Assembly (NCBI GenBank): GCA_039619475.1
Contig: CM077115.1
Location: 514,124,815 to 514,188,814, forward strand
From: Icerya purchasi
Lineage: Eukaryota > Arthropoda > Insecta > Hemiptera > Monophlebidae
DNA: 64,000 nucleotides
Direction of reading: 5' to 3'
In this document: piece by piece, positions 1 to 11,589 of the stretch
Position numbering within the stretch: the stretch's first letter is position 1
Layout of the letters: each line of letters opens with the position of its first letter
Notes under the pieces: generated by a model
The model's input: the letters and a program-made list of their open reading frames with translations, nothing else
What the model was told of the DNA's origin: nothing
The model's database searches: none
Position numbers and translations under genes: made by a program

Positions 1-548
1 CACGGCATGCGATAAAATTGAATAATCCGGCTAAACACAGCTGACGTTTGGTTGAAAAAGGCGATTCTTAAAACCGTTTTTATCGAAAATATTTCACTAT
101 TTTTTACACAAAGAAATACTGTATAAATATAGTCACTTATTCTCATCTTGGTAATATAAAAAATATTTTTCACATTAGCAATTGCGAAATAATCTTAAAA
201 ATAGCATTTGTACTTACTCATTGCGTATTATTTATGAAATTAAATAATTTGGAAATTATTCATTACCGAGAAAAATCCCCTTGCAATAACGCTACTGCCA
301 TTAAATCGAAATAATAAATATATATTGCTGTCAGAGTTAAATTAAGTTCTCAAACTCGTATCCTTTCAAACCTGCGAATAAAAATTATGCAGTATATTAG
401 TGAAAAAATTTTGGAACGTTGAAACTGGTATCATTAACATCATTAGAACAAGGCAAGATAGAAGGACAAATATAGAGCTAGAGAGTACAAGAACCCTCGC
501 GATATTTCAACAAAAGAGGATAAGAAAAGAATAAAAATTTTATAGCAA
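1..548. other. AT-rich sequence without recognisable gene
   Basis: No open frame, RNA gene or repeat that I recognise. It ends at the T-run that marks the 3' end of the minus-strand CR1-like element. Confidence 0.6.
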
Positions 549-1041
549 AAGTTTTTTTTTTTTTTTTTTTTTATTAAAATAAGTTGTGGGTCTCACAGGG
601 CAAATATGCCCGTTGTGTGAGTGCCCGACACTCTTATTAACGTTTATTCAAAAAATATATACAATACAAAAAATTATAATTTATCTTAACTTATTTTATA
701 CTTATAATATTAGAACTCTAGCGTTAAGATTAAGTATAAATATATAAACGCATGCAACTACGTAACACGCCCCGTAATACGTATCTGTACATTATCACAT
801 GCCGACAGTTCAATATTTAAAATGGGAAACCTTATCTTCTTTACCACTTAATGACTGGTAAAGACACCAGGAAATCAAAAACAAAAACGTATAAAGAAAG
901 GAGCATTAAAAGGTAGGGAGATTCAGAACGTAGCTTGTTATTCAATCTTTGCACCATTCCTTTAACCAAATTTCCACCTCCTTTTTCCACACACCAATTC
1001 TTTTTTCCTCTAATATATGATTCGGGATTGTACTTATTAAT

Positions 1042-3901
1042 TTAATTAATTCGCAGATTTACCCCACGAAGATAGATGTAGTATGTATTACTTTGGTTTC
1101 CTGTCAATCGAGTTTTTTGCCTAGATGGTAATTTAATATTATTGACGTTAAATTCTAGTAGTCTGTAATAATAATAGTACATCTTGGGGGACATTTCATT
1201 GTTTTCCTTCCACCACGTTGATCCAGGGACGTTTTGCTTCCAATGGGGGAGTATGAGTTTCAAACACCTCTTCTGTATTTTACTTATTTTATTTATTTCA
1301 GTTTTCTTAGCCTCACCCCATATTTTAATTCCATATAAAATTCTAGACATTATAATTGAGTTATAGTATGTATATACGTAATGTTCGATATGATAGTACC
1401 TGTTTTATTTTATATAAAGCTGGAATTGTCTGTCTTATTTTTGAGTTTAAACTTGGAATGTGTTTTTTCCAATTCAGGGATTTATCTATATATACACCTA
1501 AATATTTAAAGTCATTTACGTTTTCTAACGGTGGGCAAGGACATAAATGGGTGTTGATATTTACATGAAGCTCATGAATGCAATTTTTACTGTGGAGGAT
1601 AATTCGCGGATCGCGTATTTTATATTTAGAACTATTCCGAATGTGTAATACTTTTGATTTATTTATGTTTATATATAACTTCCTATCATGTGCCCATTTA
1701 CTAAAATTATCTACATCATCTTGTAGTAATTTTTCCGCCATCTCAAAATTGTTGTGCTCGATTAACAAAGCAATATCATCAGCAAAAACATATACCTTTG
1801 CATTTTTAATATGTTTGTGTAACGAGTTGGTATAAATAAGAAAAAGAATCGGGGCCAATATGGTACCCTGACCTACTCCATAATGAATATTTTTTTCATT
1901 ACTTATATTCCCTGCAATTTTGACCATGCTTTTCCTATTTGTTATATAATTCTTAAACCACTCAAGTTGATTGTTTTTAATGCCTAGATTTTCTAAGTCC
2001 TTGATCAGTAATTCATGATCAACTAAATCAAACGCTTTGGATAGGTCAATAAATGAAATTAAAAATTGGTTCCCCATCGACAGTCCCGTATTTATCCTAT
2101 TTACAATTGTTTTCAATAATGTTATCGTGGATCTTTTTTCTCTAAAACCGTGTTGGTTTTCATAGAGTAGATTGTTTTTCTCCAAATAATTTCTTAAGTG
2201 TTTATCAATGTAGTGTTCTAAAATTTTAGTTATCACAGATGTTATTGTTATTGAACGGTAGTTTTCATACTGATTTTTCATTCCTTTTTTATATATTGGT
2301 CTAACAATACCTCTTTTAAGCCCATCAGGAGTAATAGCTTCCTTTATAGAATAGTTAACCATGTTAGTCAAAATAGGAACAAATATATTTAAGTTTTGTT
2401 TTATATCTTTAACCCTAATTTCATCCCATCCAGGTGCCTTATAAACTTTTAGATCATTAATTATTGCTTCTATTTGGTATTTATTTGCTGGCGGAATAAA
2501 AAAGGAAGAATAAATACGATTATCAAAATTCGAATTCAATAACTGAATGTGACATTCGTGTCTATGATGTTCCACTGAACATATAAAATAATCACTAAAT
2601 TGTTCAGCAACTGATGCAGTATTTACAAAATGTTTTATGATGAAATCATCGATTGATGTTTTATTGTTTTTATTAACAATATTATTAATTACATTCCATA
2701 CTTTTTTACAATCATTGTTTGCTTTAACTATTTGACTCCGATAATAATTCTGTTTGGCATTCCTTATTTCATTTATAACCATATTTCGATATTTTCTAAA
2801 TAAGTTTTTATATCGAATATTGGTTCTATTCCCTTTACTAAGTTTAAAGTACTGATCTCTGATTTTCATAAAATTGATTATTTTTTGACTCATCCATTCA
2901 TTTTTAGGACAGTATTTAGTCACCTTTTTACTCTGCCGTACTTCTATTTTGCATTCTTTGTAAAGGCCTTTAAAAACTGAATGTATATTATCATATATAT
3001 TTCCTGACGTTGTAGCGCACCTTACCTCATTCCAGTTATGATTAATTATCTTATTATGCAATCTCTTTTCATCGAAAACATATTTCAAAGGGTTACTAAT
3101 AGATTGAAAACTCCGATTTGAGATACTATATGCACAACAAATGATGTAATGATCCGATATTTTCGAGTTAATAGTTCCCGAAGTAATTTCATTTGTATTA
3201 TACTTAATAAATATGTTGCCTATACATGACAGAGCACTTCTATCAATCCGTTCTTCTTCTCTCGTTATTCCATTTATTAACTGTATTCCTCCTGACCCAT
3301 AAATTACGTTTAAAAAATTTTCAGCCTGTACATTACGAAGAGATAAATCAATATTAAAATCACCACAAATCAGGAAATTATCTTTATTGCTTGATTTTTT
3401 TAGGAGTGAAGCGGTTTCGTTTATAAATTCGCCTACGTTTTTAATCGGTGATCTGTACATAGCAATTAAGCGTAAAGGATTGTTTTTGCAAATCTCTATA
3501 TCTATCATCACCAGGTCCATACTTGGTCTATTATTAACCTCCCGAATGTGATATTTAAACTTATTATTTATGAACACAAGTATTCCTCCATTAAACCCTA
3601 TAGGTCTTTGTAGTCCAATATTCGTGAATCCAGTTATATTATATAGATTTAATTCATCCTTACTTATATTAATTTCAGTTAATATGATGACACTTAAAGA
3701 TGACCTGTGAATGTAAGTTATAAATTCATCCCAGTTACGTCTCAGGGTTCTTATGTTTAAGTGCAACACATGAAAATGCTCCGTATTAATTTTTAGTGAA
3801 TTATTTAAATTTAGTGTGCTGTTTACATTGTCAGTCCATTTTTTAATATTAATATAATTGTTGCAATTTTGTTTACTGCGATATTGAATTAGAGAAGTCA
3901 T
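1042..3901 (-). pseudogene. CR1-like ORF2: endonuclease-reverse transcriptase, one frameshift
   Basis: This is the polyprotein that nicks the target and copies the element RNA. From the ATG at 3901 the frame is open to 1361 (about 846 codons). The N-terminal part is an APE-type endonuclease: LHLNIRTL, LTEINIS, CGDFNID and SDHY are the expected active-site blocks. A linker follows, then a reverse transcriptase with KAPGWDEIRVKDIK, ENYRSITITS, FIDLSKAFDLVDH, GVGQGTILAP and the catalytic FADD near 1780. The C-terminal thumb stops at 1361 but continues in another frame to 1042, so a single indel near 1361-1370 breaks the gene. It is otherwise complete and is the best preserved copy of this family in the window. 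The frame remains open upstream of 3901 as far as three tandem stops, and a non-ATG start was not needed. Confidence 0.88.
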
Positions 3902-3928
3902 ATTTGAGGTGAGAATCAAAAACTATTA

Positions 3929-4855
3929 TTACTGGAAATGATGTTTTTTTTTTTTTTCTGTTTTGCAAAATTGAATTATAGACGACAATATTGTAACGTT
4001 AAAGGACGGTATAGAGAAAAAGAATTGATCATATTTCGACAAATATTGAGCTATCACAGATTGTATTCGGAAAACGGTTATCGATGTTGCACTATTAATC
4101 GCTAAAATTATCAGTAATTGGACTAGTATATTAATATACCGATATTTACTCGTATATAAAACAGAGTATCTAGTATACACACATAAACACACCCACCTTA
4201 TATAGACACAATCACACTTCCGCACACTCACAGACAAATTATAGTTGAACGTTCTGTACACTTTCATTTTATGTACATATGCACAATTCCCCATACTCGC
4301 ACACACGATACAGTCGACTGTCCTGTGAACAATATACACGTATAATGCGAAATTTAGTATATAACGACACGAAATAAAAATTATCAACCGCTCAAACGCC
4401 ACCACCAGAAAACCCTTATAATAGAGATACGTCTTCGGCGTGGCCGATGCACTTGATGCAGCAGCACGCTCACGCTTCTCTCTCTCTTTCGTAACATTCC
4501 GATTCCTACACCCGTTCGTTCTTCCTCTACCGTAAACCACGACACTGACTGAAAATATATACATCTTTATACACACACCCATTATCACACCATTATCACT
4601 TACTTCACATACATCACTACAACATATCCACCGTTGCGTCGTTCTCCACCAGTGTAGCCTCCTTTTACTACCTCCTCTCTGTTGCAACAACTCACCCTTG
4701 CCCAACCGGCGACGTATTACGACGCGATGCACATACACCACATTCAATTCATAGTATTCGAAAAGGACGCTAAAGCATTCCCCCCGCATACCGCCACCGA
4801 TAGTTATAACTTGTAATATTCGCGATCCCATGCGCGGATATACAACAATACGCAT
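3929..4855 (-). CDS. Unrecognised 308-aa open frame between ORF1 and ORF2
   Basis: The frame starts at an ATG that directly follows the ORF1 stop (TAAATG on the minus strand) and ends in three tandem stops (TAA TAA TAG) just before ORF2. ORF1, this frame and ORF2 are all in the same phase. I recognise no domain. The first 150 residues are rich in Arg, Gly and Val, with a basic stretch KEREKRERAAASSASAT. The second half has hydrophobic stretches, for example LVVAFERLIIFIS and INILVQLLIILA, that could span a membrane. CR1-like elements normally have only a short spacer here. It could be a real third protein, captured sequence, or a chance frame in a region poor in minus-strand stop triplets. 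A stop-free run this long in AT-rich DNA is unlikely by chance, but translation is not shown. Confidence 0.4.
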   Translation of the reverse strand: MRIVVYPRMGSRILQVITIGGGMRGECFSVLFEYYELNVVYVHRVVIRRRLGKGELLQQRGGSKRRLHWWRTTQRWICCSDVCEVSDNGVIMGVCIKMYIFSVSVVVYGRGRTNGCRNRNVTKEREKRERAAASSASATPKTYLYYKGFLVVAFERLIIFISCRYILNFALYVYIVHRTVDCIVCASMGNCAYVHKMKVYRTFNYNLSVSVRKCDCVYIRWVCLCVYTRYSVLYTSKYRYINILVQLLIILAINSATSITVFRIQSVIAQYLSKYDQFFFSIPSFNVTILSSIIQFCKTEKKKKHHFQ

Positions 4856-5673
4856 TTATAATAATTTATTTAAATCCATCTCGGATCGAATGTGCAGGAC
4901 GCGATCTTCCTGGTCTTTCCTCACATAAATTTTTCCCCTTTTTGACCAGACAAAGCAGAATTTGAGTAATTGTGCCTTTTGCTTCGTCTTCCACAGTAAG
5001 TCCTTGTAAAATCTGGACAGGTTTTCATTTATATAAACTTGCCGTTCACTATTACAATTTTTACTGATATCTTTATCCAGTATTCCGTGATCTCTTTTTT
5101 TCCCCAATATTTGTTCAGCTATTCTCCGAGTTGTCTTTAATATTATTGGCTTGGGCAAACTTACATTCCTGGAGGGTAATCTGTGTGCGGCCACAATGTC
5201 GTCTTCGTTTATCTCCACACCAATTTTCTGGCAAACTTGTAAGATTATTTGCTGTAAGTTCTCGTCAGGAGCTTCCGATATTCCATGCATCTCTACATTT
5301 TCCCGGCGACTGTACTGTTCGAGTTCATGAACAGTAATTGAAAGCTCATGGATCTGCTGGTCCTTTTGTTGGAGTTGATTCGTTAAGCTCTCTACTTGCT
5401 GACGTAACGCCTTTACTTCTGTTATCAGATCCTGGGTACTGCATTGCATAGCATCGTACTTATCCGATACAAATTCTATGCATTTTTTCATTTCGCTAAC
5501 TTCGCGCCTTATTACGTTTACTGCCAGTGAAATCGATGTGTTTGCAGCCTCATCATCTTCAAAATCATCTTGATGTGACGATCTCTCTGCTCTGATTTTT
5601 TTTTTACATCCTCTTCCCTCTTTTCGCTCAGTTGCCTCTTAATATTCTGCTTGCTATTTTTCTTTGCTGGCAT
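4856..5673 (-). pseudogene. CR1-like ORF1: coiled-coil/RRM-like nucleic-acid-binding protein
   Basis: Non-LTR ORF1 proteins of this type bind the element RNA and act as chaperones. Residues after the in-frame Met at 5491 show a heptad-rich coiled coil (about 40 residues, many Gln, Leu and Glu), then the block YSRRENVEMHGISE typical of the RRM-like part of L1/CR1 ORF1 proteins, and a basic C-terminal domain with VYINENLSRFYKDLLW. The likely original start is the ATG at 5673, which reads a Lys-rich N terminus. A run of ten T at 5596-5605 (A on the coding strand) shifts the frame, so the intact downstream frame begins at 5491. The homopolymer could also be a sequencing error. Confidence 0.75.
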
Positions 5674-5700
5674 CTTTAATGAGCACTTGAAGATATGAAA

Positions 5701-6560
5701 AGTAATTCACTATGCGAATAAAGGGTATTAAAATACTAGTTATTAATCTATTGTTATAAATAATATAGTTTACTTGCCTATGAAGTTAGTCTTTCGTATA
5801 CGTTGATAAGAGATAATTAACTTAACGCGATAACAATGAACTCACTACAAAACGAATATGGCAAAGTATAAGGAGCGTATTGAATAAAAAAAAGTTCAGT
5901 TCATTCATTTGTCCATATAATTCATTGTGCAATCCAAATTGAAAAATAACTGACATTACTGTGAATGCGTATAAAAATTTCAGAGAAGGACCTAAAAATA
6001 ACGGTCCATTTTAAGATAGTGTAACTTCCGCACTAATTAAAACTTAAAAACTGGCAAATATCTGCAAAAATACACAAAATAGGCGAATGTATATCAACAC
6101 GACTAAATCACCAAAATGCACAGCGACAATTACAGTGCGAAAAATAAAATATTAGATGAATGCTGCCAATAATTAAGAACCAGTCGAATTTATTCAACGT
6201 TTGTCTGTTTAATTTTTCCTACACATTCGGAGGATTTGATTTTTAGTACACAGTCTAATTATTAAAAAAACCGTGGTGAAAAATATTCAATATTACACAT
6301 ATATAAATACAACATCGACTTACCACCATTAATATACTCGCATGTACAAGATGTCTAACAAAACTAAAAAACATAAAAGCAGAAGTTTTGCAGGTCTTTT
6401 TGCATGACCATTTTAGTGTTACTTTTTTCAAAAGAACAGGCTCTCCAAAAAAGAGGCAAAAAAGGAAAAATTCACCACGAGTGTATAAAAACCTGTAATT
6501 TTTAAAAAACTATAGAAAAACTATACGAAGATAAACTTTTAAAGAAAGCAGATTTATACG
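5701..6560. other. AT-rich sequence without recognisable gene
   Basis: Probably partly 5' UTR of the CR1-like element on its right side, then unassigned sequence. No long frame, no structured repeat. Confidence 0.5.
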
Positions 6561-7760
6561 TTTTTTTAAAATTTTATTTTATTTTAATATAACTACGGGA
6601 TTATCAAGTCGAGCCTAAGATATTAATTGCAGCGCATAATATAAATTACAGTTTCTGAGGAATAAGATCATTTATATGTGGCCTATTATTTCGCAATAGT
6701 TGGGATAGGTTTGAGGATAGATAAAACTTTTGGCGGGATTCGGATAAATTATTGCAATTTGTTAGGATATGTGGAGAGTCTAGCTAGAAAGTGTTACAGA
6801 AAGGACAGGATGGATGCGGTGTGTTATTGAAAAGGTATGAATGAGTTACATTAGTATGGCCGAGCCTTAATCTAGTTAAAATTATTTTTCCTTTTCGCGA
6901 CTTTCGATCAGATGACTCCCATTCTTCGATCTTTTCTTTCATGCCTCTGAGATGGTTTGTGGATGAGGTCGATCTCCGTTCCGCATTCCATAGTCTTATA
7001 ATTTTCTCTTTGTAAACGGTCTTTAGATCATCTGCAGTTCCAGGAGCAGCGAATTTGATCTCATTACTAGTTTATCTGCAATTTTGTTGCCCATTATTCT
7101 TTTATGACCCTGCGGGATCCATATGAAAAAAATATCCAGTCCAATCGAATGTAATTCTGTTATGATTTCATAGATTCTCTGCAAGATAGGGTTGGTGTTA
7201 AATATCATTCGAATATTCGTGAGGGCGCTAGTCGAGTCTGATAGTATTATAAATTGGTGTTCTGTACGTGTTCACGATATCTCTTGCAGTGCAAGGTATA
7301 TTACGTACAATTCAGCAGTTATAGTTGAGCTCCATGACGGTAGTTTTTCAGATTTGCTTGTTGCGTTTGGAATAAAGAAAGCTGCTTTAGCCGCTATTGC
7401 AGTTTCCGACCTGGATCATTCTTCGATATTTGAGAGCAGGTTTATTAGCTTCTACACGGAGGCTTGTCGTACGTATGGTTCTAAACGCTTCTGTCACTAA
7501 TATAATGCCTTGGTGATGAATGCAATCTAGTTTTTCTAAAGTTGTGCGGCTTGCTGAATTATTAAGTTGAGCGCTGTAGTCCAATTTTGTTCGGATGAGG
7601 GATCGATATAAATGTAATAGTATTCCTTTCTGTTGCATCCTATATCAGAGTGGTTGAGCAACTTGAGAATTCCAAAAGAGCAGATATATTTCGAGCGTAC
7701 GTACGTTATATTCCCTGTTCTCAGACTTGGTTCCAATCCTCTTCTTATCAACGCTCCGCG
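6561..7760 (-). pseudogene. I/R1-like non-LTR relic: RT C-terminus, RNase H piece, tail
   Basis: Several frames on the minus strand together read the 3' part of a non-LTR polyprotein. 7387-7638 has RT-downstream motifs (LYRSLIRTKLDYSAQL; LEKLDCIHHQGI). 7023-7208 has the end of an RNase H domain (FFIWIPQGHKRIMGNKIADK). 6770-7000 has the usual C-terminal block, LTRLRLGHTNVTHSYLF, followed by a CxxC pair. Frameshifts and stops separate these parts, and the endonuclease and most of the RT are missing, so this is a 5'-truncated dead copy. RNase H places it in the I/R1/LOA group. Confidence 0.75.
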
Positions 7761-7769
7761 ATCAGTAGT

Positions 7770-9563
7770 CAGTAAATAGCGACTTTGGAGACTCTGACAT
7801 CACAACCCCAAAACTGTGTGCAGAGGGCAGAAAGCAACCCAATTTCTTGTACGGGCGCTAAAAATTCACCCAAGTTTCCCCCAATTTCCCCCAATTTCCT
7901 CTAAATTTCCCCTAAATTTTCCGAAATTTTCCTCCAAATTTCACTGTACAGGTTCCGCGCATTTTCGATAGTTCGAACCGATTAAAAATTAACCCCAGTA
8001 TATTATTTAACGTATGAAACTAACCCAAGTCCCCGCCCACCCCTCCTGTCTACAGCGTTACCGCGATCTTTTTAATTATTTCAAAGTCTAAGTATATGTA
8101 ATATAAAATTAACCTAAGTATTTATTTTTAATGTGCAGAGAGCAGAAAGTAACAGATTATAAATTAACACGAGTATATTATTTAAAGCCTGAAACTAACC
8201 CAAGTCCCCGCTCACCCCTCCTGCCCACTGCGCTACCGCGATTTTTCAAAATAAAGGCCTAAGTATGAAAATTCCAAATTTAACCCAAGTATACTATTTA
8301 AAGCCCCAAATCTAACACTAGTCTCCGCTCGTCCTTCCCACGATCCCGCGCATATATCCAACATTGCGTTAGCCGCCGCAAAAGCATACATACCGTTCCC
8401 GCGCACGCGTCGTCCGTTCCCGATACCGTGATCTTTTTTTAAAAATATTTCGAAGTCGAAGTACAAAAAATTCCAAAAATTATCCTAAGTATATTTAATC
8501 ATTTTCGCGATTCCCCGTTTGTACAGGTAAATGTGGAAACACACACGCCATTCCCGCGCATATATCCATCATAACGTTAACCACAGTGAAAGTGCACACC
8601 CATTCCCACACATCGCGCCCTCTACTATCATGTGTATGTATTATACATGCCTTTGCGTGTAATATATGTAGCATACTTTTTAATTTTAATTTTTCGAGGT
8701 TGGGAGGGGGGTAAAATTTTGCCGGAGTGATAAAAACGTTTGAATCTCAACACTTAGAACCCAAATTTTAAAGGAATTTTCCGAGTCGCGCTTCGTTCCG
8801 GCATTTTTTTTTTTTTTTAATTTTATTTTTAAAGAAAATATTTGAACGTTCCATCAGTCGAATGAGAGCGGGCGAGTGTGCTGCTACGAGATGTATTATG
8901 TAAGCGCGACCGCGGCTATAATGGAAATATTTAAATGCTGCAGCAACTAGTTGAAACTGTCACCAGGTGCAGGAGGTGAAATCCAGTCGTTGGTTCGAAA
9001 TTAACTAGCCGATCATCTATGCACACTCTCACACGCCACCGATAGAAACCTTTTCACGATCGCTACACGTTCACACACGCACACATACACACCGCCACCT
9101 GATATATATTTTTCCTTTTTATTTTTTCATCTTTTTCCGCTTCCGATCTTATATTCAATCCGTTGATTTTTTTTTTTTTTTTTCCGTATTCTCTGTTCAT
9201 TGCAAAAGCACACCGTCGATTCCTGCACACATATCAAGCATTGAGTTAGCCTCTACAAAGGTACACTGTACTATTCCACACACGCTCCGGTCGCCACCGA
9301 AATAAACGTCGCGATAACACTCCCACACACACACACATACACACCACCACTTCGTACATATTTTATTTTCGAGTCAAAATATTATAGAATTAGCCTAAGT
9401 ATATATTTTTTCTTTTACACTTTTGTTTATTTCTTCCGAACCTCCATAATTTTTATATTTTTTTTGTTTCTCCAATTCTAAAAATTAATCTGTCAATGTA
9501 TTAGCCACTCTCTCACTTGCACAGAATGTTCCCTCGCACTCATCTTCTACCGCTAGTTTTCTT
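7770..9563. repeat. Diverged tandem-repeat tract
   Basis: Short blocks recur with variable spacing. Near 7990 and 8164, 174 bp apart, there are two clear copies of a unit containing AGTATATTATTTAA, then ACTAACCCAAGTCCCCGC and a TACCGCGAT block. A third, more diverged copy begins near 8278. Further right, a motif like TATTATxxAATTAxxCxxAxxTA recurs near 9364, 9584 and 9774, the last two inside the inverted-repeat arm. 7860-7945 is a short-period CCCAATTTC-type repeat. CA-rich microsatellite patches lie at 9060-9100 and 9320-9350. The tract looks like an old satellite or minisatellite, with no coding signal. Confidence 0.6.
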
Positions 9564-11515
9564 ATCGTTCATAATAACTTTTTTCAAGTCTAATATTATG
9601 AAATTATCCGAAGTACATTTTTTTTCAATTCCAAACATTTCCTCAGTCCGTTGATAATTTTCTTATTTTATTTTTCTCCCAGGTTCTAAAAATAAATCCA
9701 TTGGTATCTTCACCAGTATGATTGCGCACACATCTTCTGCCGTTATTTCTCATATTGATCATAATAATTTTTCATGTATAAGTATTATGGAATTAGTCTA
9801 AAATATATTTTTTCCCCTCTAAAGACTTTTTCAAAACGTAAGTATTCAAAAATTAATTCGAGTATATTTTTATTTAACGCGGTATCATAATTTCCCTCTC
9901 CCCTATCCACCCTACACAAATTTCAATTCTTTCCTATTATTTTTCATGAGTACATCCCCCTGAAACTACAGTGAAACCACACCAACCATTCCCACACATC
10001 CATCTGCTAACAATGATTTTCACATTATTCATAATATTTTTTTTTCGAGTCTGTTAGTTTAAGATTATTTTATTTTTTTCAAACTCTAAATATTTTTTTT
10101 TTCAATATCTTTCATATTGTATTTTCCCCCCAATATGTCCGCGTACACTCATAGTACAAAGGTACTCCGCTTATATCCTTGCATGCATGTTGCTATGCTG
10201 TTGATTTCGATCATGTGTCAAGGTCATCGACTCTGACCGGATCTTCCCTGTCATAGCTTTTGTAGAAAACATGTTCACACGTACACACACACCTACCCAA
10301 TCATACTTAAGCCAATGAACACCTGCAAACATCGTTCATCTGCATATGTTAGCAGCTTTCCCCAAAGGAATATGATTTTTCTAGTGCACCCCTCCTTTTT
10401 TCAAAGACTTGCAACAAGCTAGATTCTCAAACGGATCTGATCGCTCAGTCAGTATTTAGTGCTATGTTGAACGTGTGGAATTTGTTGAAGCTGTGTTCTT
10501 TACGCATTAATAAAAATTTGCTCTAACATTAAAAGTAATAATTTTCTACATTTTTTAGTAAAAAGTTAAAAATATTAATCAAACATGAATAACAATGTCG
10601 ATTCGATTGATATTAAAGTCGACGAATTTATTCAGAATTCATTTTCGAGTGATAGTGTCTCGCATACAACTTCATCACCTCCATCACCGCAATCAGATGA
10701 TGGTTATACAGCAGAAGAATCAACATCTTCTGTACATAATATCATTGGTCCTGTATTATTATCAGAACAAGCAGATATAGCGGAATATTTTGTAGATATC
10801 AGCATCCATATAGATTGTGATTATGGTTTTCGAGTAACTGAACTAGCAATGATTGATATGTCTGGTGGAAATTGTTTGCATACGCTGTATAAGCCAAGCA
10901 GAGCATGGAATGCATCAAAAATGCCGCATTTACAATGTTCTTCGGTGAGTCATTACTTGTAAAATCCTTCATTATTTCCCTGTCGGGAAGAAATATTTAT
11001 GGCACGCGATATATTCACGATATTATCTCAAAAACCGAGAGCTCGCATATATATTTTAACGGTATATGCTTAACTTACACTAATGGAACTTAACAAAAAG
11101 TCTGAATTGTTGCGTGACTTAGACTATGAAATCGTTAATATGGATCAAGTCTTTCGACTACATAGTATTGAGAATCTACATGAAGAGTATTTTGGTATAA
11201 GCAATTTGATAACCTGTAAACATCATAATGAGAATGATAGTTTTCATTGTGCAGAGAAAAACGTTATGGTGATGAAGGCCTGGTACGATCATTTTATCCA
11301 TCTGCTGAAGCTTATGAATAATCTCAATATAAATGATTTAAGTCAGTTGTTCATTACAGCCACCAAAGAAATAATAATTACATTATTTCCAAGTTGTGTT
11401 GGAGACATTTATGCATTTCTATCAGATAGATTAAAACAGGATGGTACGATAAAATCACTTCTACCATGTTACGAGCATAAGCATGATGAAGAATATTATA
11501 TCGATGATGATACAT
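9564..11515 (+). repeat. Left arm of a 5.1-kb inverted repeat
   Basis: The reverse complement of 12714-14664. The outer ends match at ATCGTTCATAATAAC and the inner ends at ATCGATGATnATACAT. The arms are 1952 and 1951 bp, and the outer and inner ends share the same centre near 12114, as expected for a true inverted duplication. Within the encoded frames I saw only a few substitutions. The arm contains 0.4 kb of the satellite-like tract, about 0.6 kb of non-coding sequence, and most of an unfamiliar gene. Confidence 0.93.
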
Positions 11516-11589
11516 TGCGACAGAGTACTCGAAATTGTATGAAAGTAAAAGATTGTATCGATTGTCAATATAAAATTCGCACGCATTAA
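10585..11589 (+). pseudogene. Unfamiliar gene, left copy (possibly DnaQ-like exonuclease fold)
   Basis: Three overlapping frames: 10585-10962 (125 aa), 10905-11093 (other phase) and 11083-11589 (168 aa, same phase as the first). The N terminus is acidic and Ser-rich (SSPPSPQSDDGYTAEEST). Then comes FVDISIHID followed by FRVTELAMIDMSG, spaced like the first two blocks of DnaQ-like 3'-5' exonucleases. The middle frame has YIHDIISKTESSHIYFNGI, and the last frame has LRDLDYEIVNMDQV, CKHH and HCAEKNVMVMKAWY. The order of these blocks suggests one protein broken by two phase changes (near 10905-10960 and 11070-11095), or short introns: GTGAGT lies at 10942, but no convincing acceptor restores the phase. 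The exonuclease comparison is weak. No database family was recognised. Confidence 0.45.

Larger units (their letters stand above)
549..5700 (-). mobile_element. CR1-like non-LTR retrotransposon, copy A, nearly full length
   Basis: A minus-strand element. It starts at its 3' end with a T-run of more than 20 bases (poly(A) on its own strand) followed by a 3' UTR of about 490 bp. Going upstream it holds ORF2 (APE-type endonuclease plus reverse transcriptase), a 308-codon open frame, and ORF1 (coiled coil plus RRM-like). The ORF2 layout without RNase H and the style of the motifs fit the CR1/L2-like branch of the Jockey group; the exact clade is not certain. Two related copies lie at 21.5-25.2 kb and 26.2-32.3 kb. 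The 5' boundary is approximate, and I did not find a target-site duplication. Confidence 0.85.

Noticed and set aside
3929..4855. Envelope-like interpretation of the third CR1-like frame
   Set aside because: Hydrophobic stretches alone are not enough; there is no signal peptide, cleavage site or Cys pattern of a fusion protein.
7192..7500. 102-codon plus-strand frame
   Set aside because: Antisense to the RNase H/RT relic on the minus strand.
10242..10275. AGCTTT near the palindrome as a possible bracovirus segment junction
   Set aside because: A short motif with no paired direct repeat, and no polydnavirus gene in the window.
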